From: Euglena gracilis
Taxonomy: Eukaryota; Euglenida; Euglenophyceae; Euglenales
Assembly (NCBI GenBank): GCA_039621445.1
Contig: CP154955.1
Location: forward strand, 61,411,564 to 61,475,563
Reading direction: 5' to 3'
Length of the DNA: 64,000 nucleotides
The position numbers and the translations under genes are program-made. This document shows, one piece after another, positions 1-10,768 of this stretch. The notes below the pieces were generated by a model. It saw nothing but the letters and a program-made list of their open reading frames with translations. It had not been told where the DNA came from and made no database searches. Each line of letters opens with the position of its first letter. The stretch's first letter is position 1.

Positions 1-19
1 CTCTGCATGTTGGGTATTC

Positions 20-235
20 GTGTGTGTGTTGTGTGCGTGTGTGTGTGTGAAGTGTTTGTGTGTTGTGTGTGTTGTGTGTTGTGTGTTGTGTGTTGTGTGT
101 GCACGTTGGGTGTGTAAGTGTGTGTAGTGTTTGTGTGCATTGTTTGTGTGTTGTGTGTTGTGTGTATGTGTGTGTGCCCGCTGTGCTGTTTTGTGTGGTG
201 TGTGTGTGTGTGTGTATGCTTGTTTTCAGTGTATT
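20..235. repeat. TG-rich microsatellite
   Basis: An imperfect (TG)n tract with TTG interruptions. The ORFs through it are Cys/Val translations of the repeat and are not genes. Confidence 0.95.
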
Positions 236-382
236 GTCCCTAGTCCGAAATGTCCAGTCTGCTTGGGGGCGGAGGACAATTTTTGCTGCTTCTGGCCTGC
301 ATTTCCGCACGTTGCAGTATCCATTTGCAACAACGAGTGTGTGTCAGTCTGCTGTTGGCTGTGAGTGCGTCTTCGGTGGCAG

Positions 383-481
383 CCAACCCTGCGGGCGAGG
401 CTCCTGGCCATCAACCAACGCATCGCCCTGGCAGCCACCACCGGCAGCACAAAGGAGACAGACCCGGAACAACCACAGCAG
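383..481 (+). CDS. Internal exon of an unrecognised plus-strand gene
   Basis: There is an acceptor GGTGGCAG just before 383 and a strong donor GTGAGC directly after 481. The block is 99 nt and phase 0 at both ends. It encodes a charged, probably helical stretch (key part LLAINQRIALAATTG, then an acidic Gln/Pro-rich end PEQPQQ). Composition changes sharply to TG repeat after the donor. It joins in phase 0 to the exon at 2883. I do not recognise the protein family. Confidence 0.55.
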
Positions 482-505
482 GTGAGCATGTGCTGCGTAC
501 CTGCA

Positions 506-641
506 GTGTGTGTGTGTGTGTGTGTGGTGTGTGTGTGTGCTGTGTGTGGTGTGTGTGTGTGTGTGTGTGTGCGTGTGTGTGCGTGCGTGCGTGCGTGCGT
601 GCGTGTGCGTGTGTGTGTGTGTGTGCGCGCGCGCGTGCGTC
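506..641. repeat. TG/CG microsatellite
   Basis: A (TG)n tract grading into (TGCG)n directly downstream of the donor at 482. Confidence 0.95.
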
Positions 642-1045
642 CAGCGGAATTCACGTAACACTTGTGTGACCCCTCCCCGGGGGTGGGTGGGTTTTTCGAG
701 TGTGGACGTGTGGGTTGGGGCTGCTGGACCCTTCCTGTGGCGCACATGGGTCACTCCGGCCTGGCCAGGAATTTTTTTTTCAAGGCACTGGGCCTTCACC
801 GAGTTTTGGTGGATTGGTGGGTGGGTCGACCACTGGGGGGGGGTTCGTGCTGGGTGGCACGAACCACTTTTTTTTAGAAAAAAAGAGTGACTGGGTGGGT
901 TTGGGCCAAAGCGAAGTGAATATGTTGTCTACAATGTGTGTTGCGTGTGTCTGGTGTGTATGTATGTGCTTGTCTGGTGTGTGTGTGTGTGTGTGTGTGT
1001 TGTATATGTGTGTGCAATATGTGCGTGTCTGTTGTATGTGTGGTG
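642..1045. other. Non-coding, with TG tract 950-1035
   Basis: Homopolymer-rich sequence with a second TG microsatellite. I see no coding signal. Confidence 0.7.
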
Positions 1046-1050
1046 TGCAG

Positions 1051-1305
1051 AGCACGCCATGTCAATGTCATTGTGATTCAATAGGTAGTGTTCCAGAAAA
1101 GTGTCGTTGACACGGGGGGTGTGTCAACGACACGCCGTGTCAATGTCATTGTGATTCAATAGGTAGTGTTCTAGAAAAGTGTCGTTGACACGGGGGGGGG
1201 TGTCAACGACACGCCGTGTCAATGTCACTGTGATTCAATAGGTGGTGTTCCAGAAACGTGTCGTTGACATGGGGGGGGTGTCAACGACACGCCGTGCCAA
1301 CGACA
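1051..1305. repeat. 85-bp tandem repeat, three units, each with an internal palindrome
   Basis: About three copies of an 85-bp unit reading AATGTCATTGTGATTCAATA then a hairpin GTGTCGTTGACAC / GTGTCAACGACAC around a G-run. Units differ by a few substitutions and by G-run length. Confidence 0.9.
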
Positions 1306-2882
1306 GGGGGGGGAGAGGTACATTCTCCAAAGGTCTATGATGGCTTTGAAAGTTTGTGCAAAGTTGAGGAGGTTCGGACATGCCACACCGTAGAAAAAAA
1401 TTTCAGGGACGTACACAAACACTTCAAACTTTTGAGTTGGAGGGCCCATTCCGACCCATTTTCTTCTGAATTTTGTTCCATTCAAATAAAATACCAACCA
1501 GCAACCCTTCGGGTCAGGGCTGGAAAAGAACTGTTGGCTGATTGGTTGGTGAGGTCCCTTCGAGCTTGGGCCCTTTTGGCAAGGTTTTGAGTGGGAATGC
1601 AAACACGGTGCTTTGAGCTTCTTTGTGCATTCTTCTCAGCAACCTTTCAAGCCTGTTGGGAAATGATTTTGCCAAAGGAGTAGAAGAACTCCTGACCAGG
1701 CATTATGGAAAGGCAATTCCTTTCAAGGTTTAAGGCATCTGACCCCCCCCCCCTGAATAGAAGCCCCCCCCCCCCGAATAGTGCCCCCCCCCCTAATAGA
1801 AGCCCCCCCCTCGGTTTTCGACCCAAATTCCGAATAGTGCCCCCCTCCCCGAATAGTAGCCCGCTCCCCGTGGGTGTGGGGGGGAGGGTGTGGGGGGCGT
1901 GGGGGGCGTGGGTGTAAATGTCTAGTATAGGCTCCAGTTTTTGCAATACCTCTAAATGAGGGTTGGGTGAGTTTACGTTTAATGATCCATCCCAGGCAAT
2001 TGCTTAAGCACTGACGGGGGGGGGTCGGCCAGGAGTGGGCAAAAGTGGCTTGAGTGACCCCGGCGCCGAAGGCGCCGGAAAAAATTTTTGGGCCTAAAAT
2101 GGCCTAAAGTGACTGGAAAGTGGCCGTTTTTCTGAGTGGCCGACCCCCCCCCCCCGGGGGGGGTAGTGACTGGCTGGTTTTTTGAAAATGAGTGACTGAC
2201 TGGTTTTTAAAAAAGTGGGGGGGCCCCCCCCCCCCCCCCCCCCCCCGGGGTCGGTAAGCAATTGTATGATCCATCCACAAGGGTTACATTTGCAGCAAAA
2301 GACCCACAAAGAAATTTTTTTCGATAATGCTCGGACCCTGGTTTTTGACCACTTTTCCGAATAGTGCCCCCCCCCCCCCCAAATAGAAGCCCCCCCCCTC
2401 AGTTTTCGACCAACGTTCCGAATAGTAGCCCCCGGGGGCTTCTATTCAAAGGGGGGGGTTTAAGTCGTTTTCAAAGCACATTAAGGCTGTTTAAGGCTTT
2501 TTTAGTCTTTTTCAGCCACCAATTTTCCAGGGCGTTCAAGGGCAGTCCGGGCATCGAGCCAACGTTGGCATGGATCGAAAGTCGAAAAACTTATTTGGGT
2601 GGGTAGACAATATTCCAGTGGTGCAAGAAACCCCCCCCTGGGATGATTTGCCTGATTTTGCCAAGACCTTGCGAATGAATTTTTAAGACATTTTGAGCGC
2701 TTTTGATGTTTTTGTGCCCCCCCAAAAAGACATAGAAATTAATTAATTATTTAATCAAGCAATCAATCAATCAATCAATTAATGAACTTGCTTGTTTGCC
2801 GCGCGATGTTGCCAGCCCGACGTTGCGTCCCCTGCCGTTGGATACGATGGCCGCCCTTGTCCCCCCCCCCCCCCCCGCACAG
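1306..2882. other. Non-coding interval with C-run inverted-repeat fragments
   Basis: It contains two blocks (about 1739-1915 and 2362-2458) built from motifs such as GAATAGAAGCCCCCC and GAATAGTGCCCCC. The second includes a near-perfect hairpin, GAATAGTAGCCCCC against GGGGGCTTCTATTC. A 35-nt C/G tract lies near 2215-2250 and a short AATC/AATT tract near 2745-2780. I see no coding signal. Confidence 0.7.
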
Positions 2883-2978
2883 ATGGTGTGCCCCGACTGC
2901 CCGAAGTGCGGTGGGACGGGCCGCATCCAGGGGGGCATCGCCGCCCTGCCGTACCCGTTCTCCCTCTGGCCCATCAAG
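2883..2978 (+). CDS. Exon with CxxC zinc-ribbon-like motif, unrecognised protein
   Basis: The acceptor is a C-tract followed by GCACAG ending at 2882; the donor GTGTAC follows 2978. The exon is 96 nt, phase 0 at both ends, compatible with the exon ending at 481. It encodes CPDCPKCGGTGRIQ and then a hydrophobic/aromatic stretch (PYPFSLWPIK). The CxxCxxCGGTG pattern resembles half of a DnaJ-type or small zinc-ribbon Cys cluster. If the frame reads through the donor it adds YRPCPG with another Cys. Metal binding is inferred from Cys spacing only, and I cannot name the protein. Confidence 0.55.
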
Positions 2979-3029
2979 GTGTACCGCCCGTGCCCCGGCC
3001 TGGCCCTCCCCGCCCCGCAGCCCGGCTTG

Positions 3030-3126
3030 GCCCGGCCTGACCCGACCCGACCTGACCCGACCCGGCCCAGCCCGACCCGGCCGGCCCGACCTGACCCGGC
3101 CCAACCGACCCGACCTGTCCCGGCCT
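3030..3126. repeat. CCGACCCGACCTGA-type GC-rich minisatellite
   Basis: Degenerate 5-bp/10-bp repeats of CCGAC and CCTGA directly after the zinc-ribbon-like exon. Confidence 0.85.
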
Positions 3127-4114
3127 GAAAACAGTTTTGTGAATTTGAATCGGTTTTTTTATTTTGGCCCAAAAATGGCCGGAAACGGCCGAGTCTGGAG
3201 GCTGCAGTGCTGTTTTTGGGAAGTGGATTGGCCACGTCTTGGGCAAACAACGTACCGCAACCAGGCCATGACACTGGGTGGACAATTTCGGCCGTTCCTG
3301 GCCGACCCCCGCTTGGTCTGGAGCTAACAACTAGTCAGTCGCTCCAAACAACCCAGTCAGTCAACCCCCGGGGGTGGGGTCGGACACACCATAAGCAATG
3401 ATGAGGTTTGGGGACAGTGAAACGTTTTATTATTATTTTTTGAGGACCGCCCTTGCTTTGGGTCGGAGAAGAGATTCTAAAGGATCTCGGGGAGTCCTGC
3501 AGGCCGGTTGGAAAAAGTTGCTGGCTGGACTCGAACTGGGGGGGGGGGGCTGGGCTGGGTTAGGCTGGGCTGGGCTGGCAGCTGGACCCGACTGGTGCCT
3601 GAAAACAGCCAAACAACATATACAGCTGAGTTCACGTTTTCAGCCAAGAACTTCAATAATAGCATTTTTGGCTTTTTTTGACCTCCCTTTTTTAAATTCC
3701 GCGGACCCCCAGCACCCCCCCCCTCCCCGGGTGGGAGGTCGGCGGCTGGGAGCTGCTGGCCGGGAAAAAAGTGCTTGCTGGCTGAACTCCCCCGGAGGTA
3801 AGGTCACCTCCGGCTTAAGAAGACCCCTGCAGGGGTGCTCGTTGGATATTGGTGGACGAGGTGACTCTGTGTCTGACTTGTGCAGCACACTGCGTGCCAT
3901 CCTGGTGGCGGTTTCAGACCGACACCATCCTGGAAAAATGCACTTCCAATATTTCTGGAAGTTCCCATTTTGGTCCCAAAAAAGGCATGCAACGCCGGCG
4001 AAAAAGGACACAAATCCGGCTCCAACACCCCCCACGCATCCCTGCCGGAGATCAGGCCGGCCAAGTCACTGGTGGGAGTGCCTGCACCTGTGCTGCACTG
4101 TTTTGGACAGGGAA
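3127..4114. other. Mostly non-coding; 3' half of a hAT-like element at about 3710-3829
   Basis: The stretch ending at 3829 has the terminal motif CTTAAGAAGACCCCTG seen at the 3' end of complete elements elsewhere, but no matching 5' end was found. A short open block after it (3820-3859, before GTGACT) could be an exon. Support is weak. Confidence 0.45.
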
Positions 4115-4122
4115 CTCTGCAA

Positions 4123-4772
4123 CAGGGTTTTTTTTTAGTCTTGCCCCCCGTGGGGGGAGGGTGGGTGGGCCCGGCCGAGCCCCCCCCCCCAACCCAGGTT
4201 GGGATATAAACCTCCCAAACACAAAATCCTCCGGTTTTATATTTGGTCGGAAATTTCGAGACCCCCACGGGGGTTTTGTATTTGGGGGGGGGTTATATTC
4301 GGTTGGAAAAACAGACGTCATCCAGTAGTCACTTTTTCGGCCCAAAATCACAAATGCGCCCACCCTTGGGGGTCCAAAAATTTTCAAAATTTTCAAAATT
4401 TGCGGGCGAAAGAGCAATTTTGACACGTTTTTGGTAAGAATTGCTCCCAAATCTGCCAAAAATCACAATTTCAGGAGAGATTTTGTCGAATTTTTTTCCT
4501 TCCAACGCTTCGCGCCGGAGGGGGGTTTTATATTCGGGCGGGATTTCAAGGTCCTCAGGGGGGTTTTTATATTTGGGGGGGTTTTTGTATTGGGGGGGGT
4601 TTTCCTTTTTGGCGCCTTCAGCGCCGAAAATTTTTGAAAAAGGTGCCATTTTAGCATTTTTCGCGATTTTTCGGCCGTTTTCGGGGAAAACTGAGTGGGT
4701 CCCCCGGGCCCCCCCCCCCCCCCCCCCGGGGGGGGCCCAGGGGGCCCTCCCCCGGTCTAAAAAAAAACCCTG
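4123..4772. mobile_element. hAT-like MITE with a nested second element
   Basis: The left end CAGGGTTTTTTTTTTAGTCT and right end GGTCTAAAAAAAAACCCTG form terminal inverted repeats. Flanks CTCTGCAA (4115-4122) and CTCTGCAG (4773-4780) match at 7 of 8 bases, as expected for an aged 8-bp target duplication. Roughly 4195-4605 is an insertion of another repeat type with TTTATATTTGGG motifs that is absent from the related copy at 8240. The core has the palindrome GGCGCC..GGCGCC-like motif and TTTTTGAAAAAGGTGC. Confidence 0.8.
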
Positions 4773-4937
4773 CTCTGCAGCCACTCCCTGAGGGAATGCC
4801 GTCCTGGGCAGGGCGGGCCGACCGGCACACCTCCAACAATGCACACAGGTGGCAAGTAGCCCAGCCGCAGCATAGCTCCTCAGCGCGCGTAGTGTCGCTG
4901 GCCCCTTCCGCTTGCCGAGATCCCCGGGGGGGGGCAG

Positions 4938-4994
4938 CCCTCAACTTCAAGGGGGAGTACAAGCGGGCCGGCCCGACGCTGGACGACCTCGCCA
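4938..4994 (+). CDS. Candidate short exon, unrecognised
   Basis: The acceptor is GGGGCAG; the putative donor GTGGCG follows 4994. The frame encodes LNFKGEYKRAGPTLDDLA, with GC-rich third positions unlike the flanks. It could run on to about 5010 (SGGIGQ). Phase does not join directly to the exon at 6496, so another exon would be needed between them. Confidence 0.4.
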
Positions 4995-6495
4995 GTGGCG
5001 GCATCGGACAGGCTACCTTTGCCCCCCCAGGGGGGGGGTGCGCCATCGGTCAGGTTTTTGCCCGGCTAAAGACTGGCCGGGCCAGAACCAAATTTTCGGT
5101 GTTTTCGGCCGATTTTGCCTGGATTTTGGGTGGCCAGATGGGTGGGTGGGGGTTGTTGGTGGGTGGGTTTTCAAACAAAGTGGGTGGGTGGGTTTGGGCC
5201 TAGGAAAAAGTCCCCCCCCAGGGGGTCACGACATGAATCTATGGTTGTGGCACCAACGTTACCCACTCAACACAGAAGACACATTCAGCACATTTTCAGT
5301 TTTCTGACTCAGTTTTCAGTTTCAAAGAATGAAACTGAAATTTCCAAATTTCCAAATTACCTGGGTTTGGTCCCTCCGCCCTCCCTCCTATCCCCCTCCC
5401 CCCCAGAAAGTCACAGCAGTGGCTAGTGACAGTTGAGCTGCGAACATGGATGATTGCGAGATACTTTTTAAAAAACCAATTTTTCAATTTTTCATTTTTC
5501 ATTTTTCAGTTTTTGACCCTCTGCCCAACAAACAGCTCCCAAAAACCCACAAAACAGTCGATTTGGGCAGGCTGGGCAATTAACAGCCGTTTTGAAGGTC
5601 AAGCGATTAACTATGGTTAATTGAGGGTCTGACCCACACTCACCCACACGCGTGACCCTGCGAGGTTTTCCAGGCAGATGGGTTCGCCCCCCCCCCCCGA
5701 GATTTGCACCCAGGCTGGTCCAAAAAAAAGTTTCCAATTGAAGTTTTTGGGGCTTGAGGTGTAGATGGTCAATCCCCCCAAGGTCGTGGGTTGGGTTTTA
5801 AAAGAAATTCCTGGGTGGATGCGCGGTGGGTCAGCGTTTATGAGACTGCTTCCCTTCAATTCTGGCACGTAGGGTGCTGCGTAACAACCCAAGAAAAAGG
5901 GACCTAAAAATAAACCAAAAACTTGACCACCAAGTTTGACCACCCAAAAAATGCAAACCGGCTCCAGAATTACGGGTTAAGTTCCAACAATTTCCGGAGA
6001 GGTCCCAAAATTGTGAGTGTTCTTCAAGATCCAAAATTGAGCTTCTTTTGGTAGATGTCCACAGTTGGGTGGGGGGAGAGTTGCCTGCCTCACGTTTGGT
6101 TTGCCGCAGCCAACCAAACTTCTTCATCCCAACTGACTGGTTGGATTCGCGTCCAGGTGTGGCCGGCCGCGGCTGGCCGCAATCCAACCGTCAACCAGCA
6201 ACTCTGAACTGCAGCAAACCTTGCATGAGCAGCAGTGTGTTCTGTCTGAGGGTTTACCATGGATATCTGGGACCCTTTTTGCGCTCAAATGTGGCTACCA
6301 ACCTTTTTGTGCAAGTATGTTCGCAAAAAGTGATGAATTTGTAATCACGTTAAACGAATGCCCCCCCCCCAAGTGTATGCAGCTCTCCACAATTCAGAAG
6401 ACCCACCTCGGGAGAACCCCCAGGAGGACGCAAAATGTGAGCTAAAAGCAGCCCCGAAGAATACACATAGCACATTGACTGAAGTCCAACAACAG
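4995..6495. other. Non-coding interval
   Basis: Homopolymer-rich sequence with no convincing exon or defined element. The 5400-5620 stretch (CCTCTGCCCAACAAACAG to GGGCAATTAACAGCC) resembles 17380-17490, so it is part of a dispersed repeat. Confidence 0.6.
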
Positions 6496-6645
6496 ATCCA
6501 CAGGACTGCCATGGACCCCCCCCCCCCCGGCCACCCTGTGGGGCAGAAGGCGCCTGGTGCCAAGAAGCCGGTGGTGCGTGACAGCCGGGCCATGGCATCG
6601 CTGGGCAATTGGGCCTACCCGGACTGGTACTTTCTTTTCCAATGA
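6496..6645 (+). CDS. Candidate 3'-terminal exon, unrecognised protein
   Basis: An acceptor CAACAACAG precedes 6496. The frame is open for 49 codons to a TGA at 6643-6645. It encodes a Pro-rich start (MDPPPPGHPVGQ), a basic stretch (KAPGAKKPVVRDSR) and an aromatic end (NWAYPDWYFLFQ). Downstream sequence is the start of the repeat block. This is a plausible 3' end for the gene whose exons lie at 383 and 2883, but linkage is inferred only from strand and order. Confidence 0.5.
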   Translation: MHRTAMDPPPPGHPVGQKAPGAKKPVVRDSRAMASLGNWAYPDWYFLFQ

Positions 6646-7784
6646 GGATCCGAGATGTTTTGAAACCGTCGATTTTTCGACCTCCAAGCCAGCCCAAAAT
6701 GACCCCTAAAAAGGGCCAAAGTTGGGCGAAAATTGCCATTACTTGGGTTACACGAAGAATTGGGGAAAAAGTCAACCATGGTTGGATAGGGCGTTCCAAG
6801 GGCTTGATCTCCGGACATTTTCCTTTGATTTTGCTTCATTTTGGAGATATCTTGAAATTTTTTTAGACCAAAAGGGCCCAAAAATGCCCCCGAATGGCGT
6901 TTTAGGCCACAAAACCGAGCCGGAACACAGGCCAGGTGTGTTGGCGACCAAAACGACGCACAGGGGGCGATAGAGGGTCTCCAGAGGTACATCTGGTCTG
7001 CAGACATTTTTGGAAATATGTCCGTTTTCTCGAGATATTTTCGAAAAATCGATGTTTTGACCTAAAATATCACCCCGGTGAAATGAAAGGGTCGAAACTG
7101 TGGGTGAGGTTGGCTAATCTTACCGTTTGGACCCCTTGTCGGCTGAATGACTCAGGCCTGGCAGAGTTGGGGGTCAAATAGGGTGATTCGAAAATTAGTG
7201 ATCCAGTCGCTTGCGACTGAAAAAAGTTCCGGGGTCATGGTGATAATACACGGTTTGCTTGACTACCCAGGGGCGGGGGAGGGGGGTTCTGCTCCTCTTT
7301 TTCACCAGTGGAAAGGCTCGCTCTTACTCCAAAAAGATGAAAACTCAGTGACCCTCCCAATGTAAACCCCTTTTTCTGGAGGGTGTTCTTGCGGGAAAAT
7401 CAACTTTTGGGAGAAAGAAGCACATCCATCCTTTCCATCGCAATTTGACATCTTTGTGCCGAAAAGTCGCCCATTCTGTGAAAAGAAAATCAGCAAAATG
7501 ATTGGGCATTGGCAAAATCAGCAAATTGGCATTTTTTCTTTGGGCAGAAAGTGCCGAATTTATGCAAAAATGCTCACAGAGGTGGTTCCCTGAGCCTGAG
7601 GCTTCTGCTTTCATGAATCTGACTGATTGCGTCTGCCCCCTCAGAATTTGGCAGGAGGGGGGAAGGTTTCCTGAGGCAAAAAATTCAAAATTTAGGGGTT
7701 TGAGGAGCTTTTAAAGGTTTTTTCATCATCAAACGGATGCCTGACCAGAATCAATTCTGCTGAACCCCACCCCAGAGTCAAGGC

Positions 7785-8032
7785 TGTAACCCCCCCCCCC
7801 CTAACAGAAGCATGGGGCCACCACAAGTGCAGGGTCCAAATGAAAGCGGACCCCCCCGCCACCAAAGGCGGCGGTCCACTTCAAGCACCCCCCATATTGA
7901 TGGGGTTTCTAACGGAACTCAACAAAAACACACAGATAGGGTCCAAATAGAAGTGCACCCCCCCCCGCCGGAGGCATCGGTCTGCTTAAGTGCACCCACC
8001 CGTGCTTCTATTGGGGGGGGTATGAAACTCTA
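7785..8032. mobile_element. C-run-bounded inverted-repeat element (AATAGAAGCATGG family)
   Basis: The left end is a C-run then TAACAGAAGCATGG; the right end CCGTGCTTCTATT runs into a G-run. These are inverted relative to each other. Internal sequence has GC palindromes. It is related to the fragments near 1740 and 2360. The copy-2 equivalent starts near 50650. Confidence 0.6.
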
Positions 8033-8087
8033 AGGGCGGTGGGAGGGGGGGGTCGACCACCTCACCTCACCCGGCCTTCCCGCACAG

Positions 8088-8195
8088 CCCTGCCCACAGC
8101 CGACCCCCGAACCGGGCCACCGCCACACCCCCCACACGGTCGGGGCCGCCCATTGAGAGCGTCACAGGGTCCAGCGGCCAGGCCCGGGATAGATG
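8088..8195 (+). CDS. Possible exon, weak
   Basis: Acceptor CCCGCACAG precedes a GC-rich block. Two frames are open through it. One ends in TESVTGSSGQARDR-like sequence and a stop; the other reads on into PFGFEAGG. The abrupt change of composition from the flanks is the main support. Confidence 0.25.
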
Positions 8196-8239
8196 AGAAG
8201 CCCTTCGGTTTTGAGGCAGGTGGTGGGGGGGGTCCGGAC

Positions 8240-8450
8240 CAGGGGTTTTTTTTAGTCTTAGACCCCCGGGGGGGAAGGGTGGGTGGGTCCGGCCGAGCCC
8301 CCCCCCCCCTTGGGGGGTCCCCCTCTGGGGGGGGGGGGTGGGATAAACTTTTCGGCGCCGAAGGCGCCGAAAATTTTTGAAAAGGTGCTATTTTTTGGCA
8401 TTTTTCGCGATTTTTGGCCATTTTCAGGGAAATGTGGGTGGGTTCCCCGG
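8240..8450. mobile_element. 5' part of a hAT-like MITE
   Basis: It begins CAGGGGTTTTTTTTAGTCTT and shares its interior (GGGTGGGTCCGGCCGAGCC; GGCGCCGAAGGCGCC; GGTGCTATTTTT) with the elements at 4123 and 30738. I could not find its 3' end or the partner of GTCCGGAC (8232-8239), so it is truncated or rearranged. Confidence 0.65.
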
Positions 8451-10134
8451 GACCCCCCTCCCAGGGGTGGGTGGGTGGCCCCATACCTCCATATTTCTGA
8501 AAAACGCTCATTTTCGGCTGAAAAACAGCTTTTCCGGGTCCGAGAGGCCAAAAAACATCGTTTTGGGCAAATTTTTTTTCTCGATTTTTTTCGACTTTTC
8601 CACCTGAAAATGGCCGAAAACGGCTAGTCAAAACAGGCCAAATCTGTACAAAATGGCCAAAACTGGCCGAAAGATGGCCGTAACTCGGGCCAGATGGAGC
8701 GTTGCTGGGGAAATCAAAATACCGTTGGATAGGGCATTTTAAGGGCTTCAATTTGGGTCTCCGGTCATTTCCTTTGATTCCTCACCATTCTTGAAAATTT
8801 TTAGAAAGATTGATTTTTGAGCAAAAAAAGCAGGCCGAAAACGGCTAACTCGCAAGCCTGCCGCGCTGTTCTGGGCCGTAAATCGGCCATATCCGGGGCT
8901 AGGCGAGGAGTTGTGGGGAAATGAAAATATTGTTAGATAGGGCGTTCCAAGGGCTTCAATTTAGGTCTGCGGACATTTCGTTTGATTTTGGTTTATTTTC
9001 GAGATATTTTGAAAACATCGATTTTTTGACCCCGAAAACAGCCCAAAAATGACCCCTGAAATGGGCCAAAATTGGCCGAAAAAAATGGCCGTAACTCGAG
9101 CTACACAAAGAGTTGGGGAAAAAGTAAACCACGGTTGGATGGAGCATTCCAAGGGCTTCATTTTTGTTCTCCGGACATTTTCTTTGATTTTGTTTCATTG
9201 TCGAGATATTTTGGAAAACTCGATTTTTTTGGCCAAAAACGGCCCAAAAAAACACCCCAAAATGGCCGTTTTGGGCCGCAAAAGCGCGCTGGAACACGGG
9301 GCAGGTGTGTCGGCGGCCAAACGGCGAAAGGGGGCGATACAGGGCCTCCAGGGGTACATTTCATCGGACCGACATTTCCGGAAACAATGTATGTTTTCTC
9401 GAGACATTTTTTGAAAAATTGATTTTTTGACCGATTTTTGGACCCTGGCGAAATGGCCGAGTCGGAAGGGGGGGGCGGCGGGCCAATCCTACCCAGTTTG
9501 GACCCCTTCGTGGGTGAATAACTCGGGCCTGGCGGGGAGTTCGGGGTCAAACGGAGGTGATTCGGAGACTAGAAATCCAGTTGCTGGCGACTGAAAAAAA
9601 AAAATTTGGGAACCGGGCCAGGGTCAGGGTGATAATCCGCCGGTTTTCACAGTCTACCCAGGGGCGGGGTGGGGGGTCAAGCCCCCCTTTTCCCAGGTGG
9701 TAAGCTTCGCTCTTACCCATAACGGGATAAGAGCTCAGCGACCCCCCCATCCCCCTCCTTGGCAGGTTCCAAAAATAGCGAAATATTTTCTTCCGGCGCT
9801 GCCCCTTTCCCTCACCTTTGAGCACATTGCACCTTTTTTTGATGTTTTGGTGCTTCCCACGTAAAAAGTGTTCAGAAATTATCAAAAAATGAGCATTTTT
9901 TTGGATTTATTTTCAACGAAAAATCAGGGATTTTTTGACCAATTTCGGCCTGGTTTTCGGGCCTTTGTCGGTCCACAAAACCGAACATTTGCCGGGTCCC
10001 CTTCGGTTTCAGGTAGGGGGGGGTCCGACCCCTCCCTCCGTGTTGGGAGGGGCCGGCCCCAAGGCTTCCGCAGGGCAACCACCAAACCAGACCCGTAAAC
10101 CTCCCCGGAGGTCACAGGACCTCGTCTGGGGCAG

Positions 10135-10278
10135 GAATGCTCTCGCTCTCGCGGGCCAGCGCCCGGGGCCGGAACGGTGAAGCCCGTCCCCGCCAAGCTG
10201 AACCTCCGGCTGGACGACGAAGAGGAAGGAGCCCGGCCCTCCGCCCCTTCTGGGGCTCCCCAGGCCGGCCAGTCCCCA
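10135..10278 (+). CDS. Exon of an unrecognised acidic/Pro-rich protein (copy 1)
   Basis: The acceptor is CTGGGGCAG; a possible donor GTGGTG follows 10278. It is 144 nt and phase 0 at both ends. It encodes a Ser/Arg/Pro start, KPVPAKLNLRLDDEEEG and a Pro/Ala/Gly tail. GC3 is high, and the composition switches to T-rich repeat directly after it. It joins in phase with the terminal exon at 11659. Copy 2 (53078-53221) has two amino-acid changes (V to I and A to T) and no indel. Confidence 0.6.
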
Positions 10279-10439
10279 GTGGTGGCTTTCTTTGTTGCAG
10301 TTTTTTAGTAGCTTTTTTTATGTTCATTTTTACTATTATTACACATCAATATATGCACGTATCAAATCTATCTTATTCTTATTTTGTTTTATCATTAGAT
10401 TTTTTTAATCTTTTCTTGAAATGTATCAAAAACAGGCTG

Positions 10440-10710
10440 GTCCATAAGGGACGGGAAGTTTTTTTTTCCTTAAGGACAGCCCTTGGGCCAAAGGGACAGC
10501 CAACGGCCCATCTGCGGATCGAACGGGGTCAACAATCAAATCGAAAAAAATGCACTTTTTGACGTTTTGGGTGGGTGGGCGATGGTTAAAGGCCGAAATC
10601 GACCCATTTTTGCTGAAATATGGCCATTTTTCGTCCATTTTTTTCCTATGAATTTTTCATTGACTGTTCTGGGACGGAAAGTTTTTTTTTTAAAGGACCG
10701 AGGGGGTGTG
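10440..10710. repeat. Dispersed repeat (CCTTAAGGAC...GCCCTTGGG family)
   Basis: Shares CTTAAGGACNGCCCTTGGG, GGGGTCAACAATCAAAT-like, TTTTGGGTGG and TTTTTCATTGA blocks with 34329-34600. A fragment lies near 3437. It is bounded by direct copies of GGGACGG..AAGTTTTTTTTT. No coding signal. Confidence 0.7.
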
Positions 10711-10768
10711 GTCCACATTTCTAGAGCCATCAGATTGGGATAGGGTAAACGAGGGAAGGTGTGTGAAC

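Larger units (their letters stand above)
6690..9420. repeat. Degenerate 200-bp repeats (CAAAATACCGTTGGATAGGG family)
   Basis: A shared block reading GGGGAAA..AAAATACCGTTGGATAGGGC, then AAGGGCTTCA, GTCTCCGGACATTTCCTTTG and GAGATATTTTGAAAA recurs near 6760, 8710, 8915 and 9120, and again near 17050 and 17270. A reverse-complement fragment lies at 12135-12220. Spacing is about 200 bp in the 8.7-9.3 kb cluster. No ORF accompanies it. Copies at 51.6-52.1 kb belong to the duplicated block. Confidence 0.8.

Noticed and set aside
2782-3327. 181-aa plus and 167-aa minus ORFs over 2.8-3.3 kb
   Set aside because: They run through the CCGAC minisatellite and C-runs; only 2883-2978 has exon-like features.
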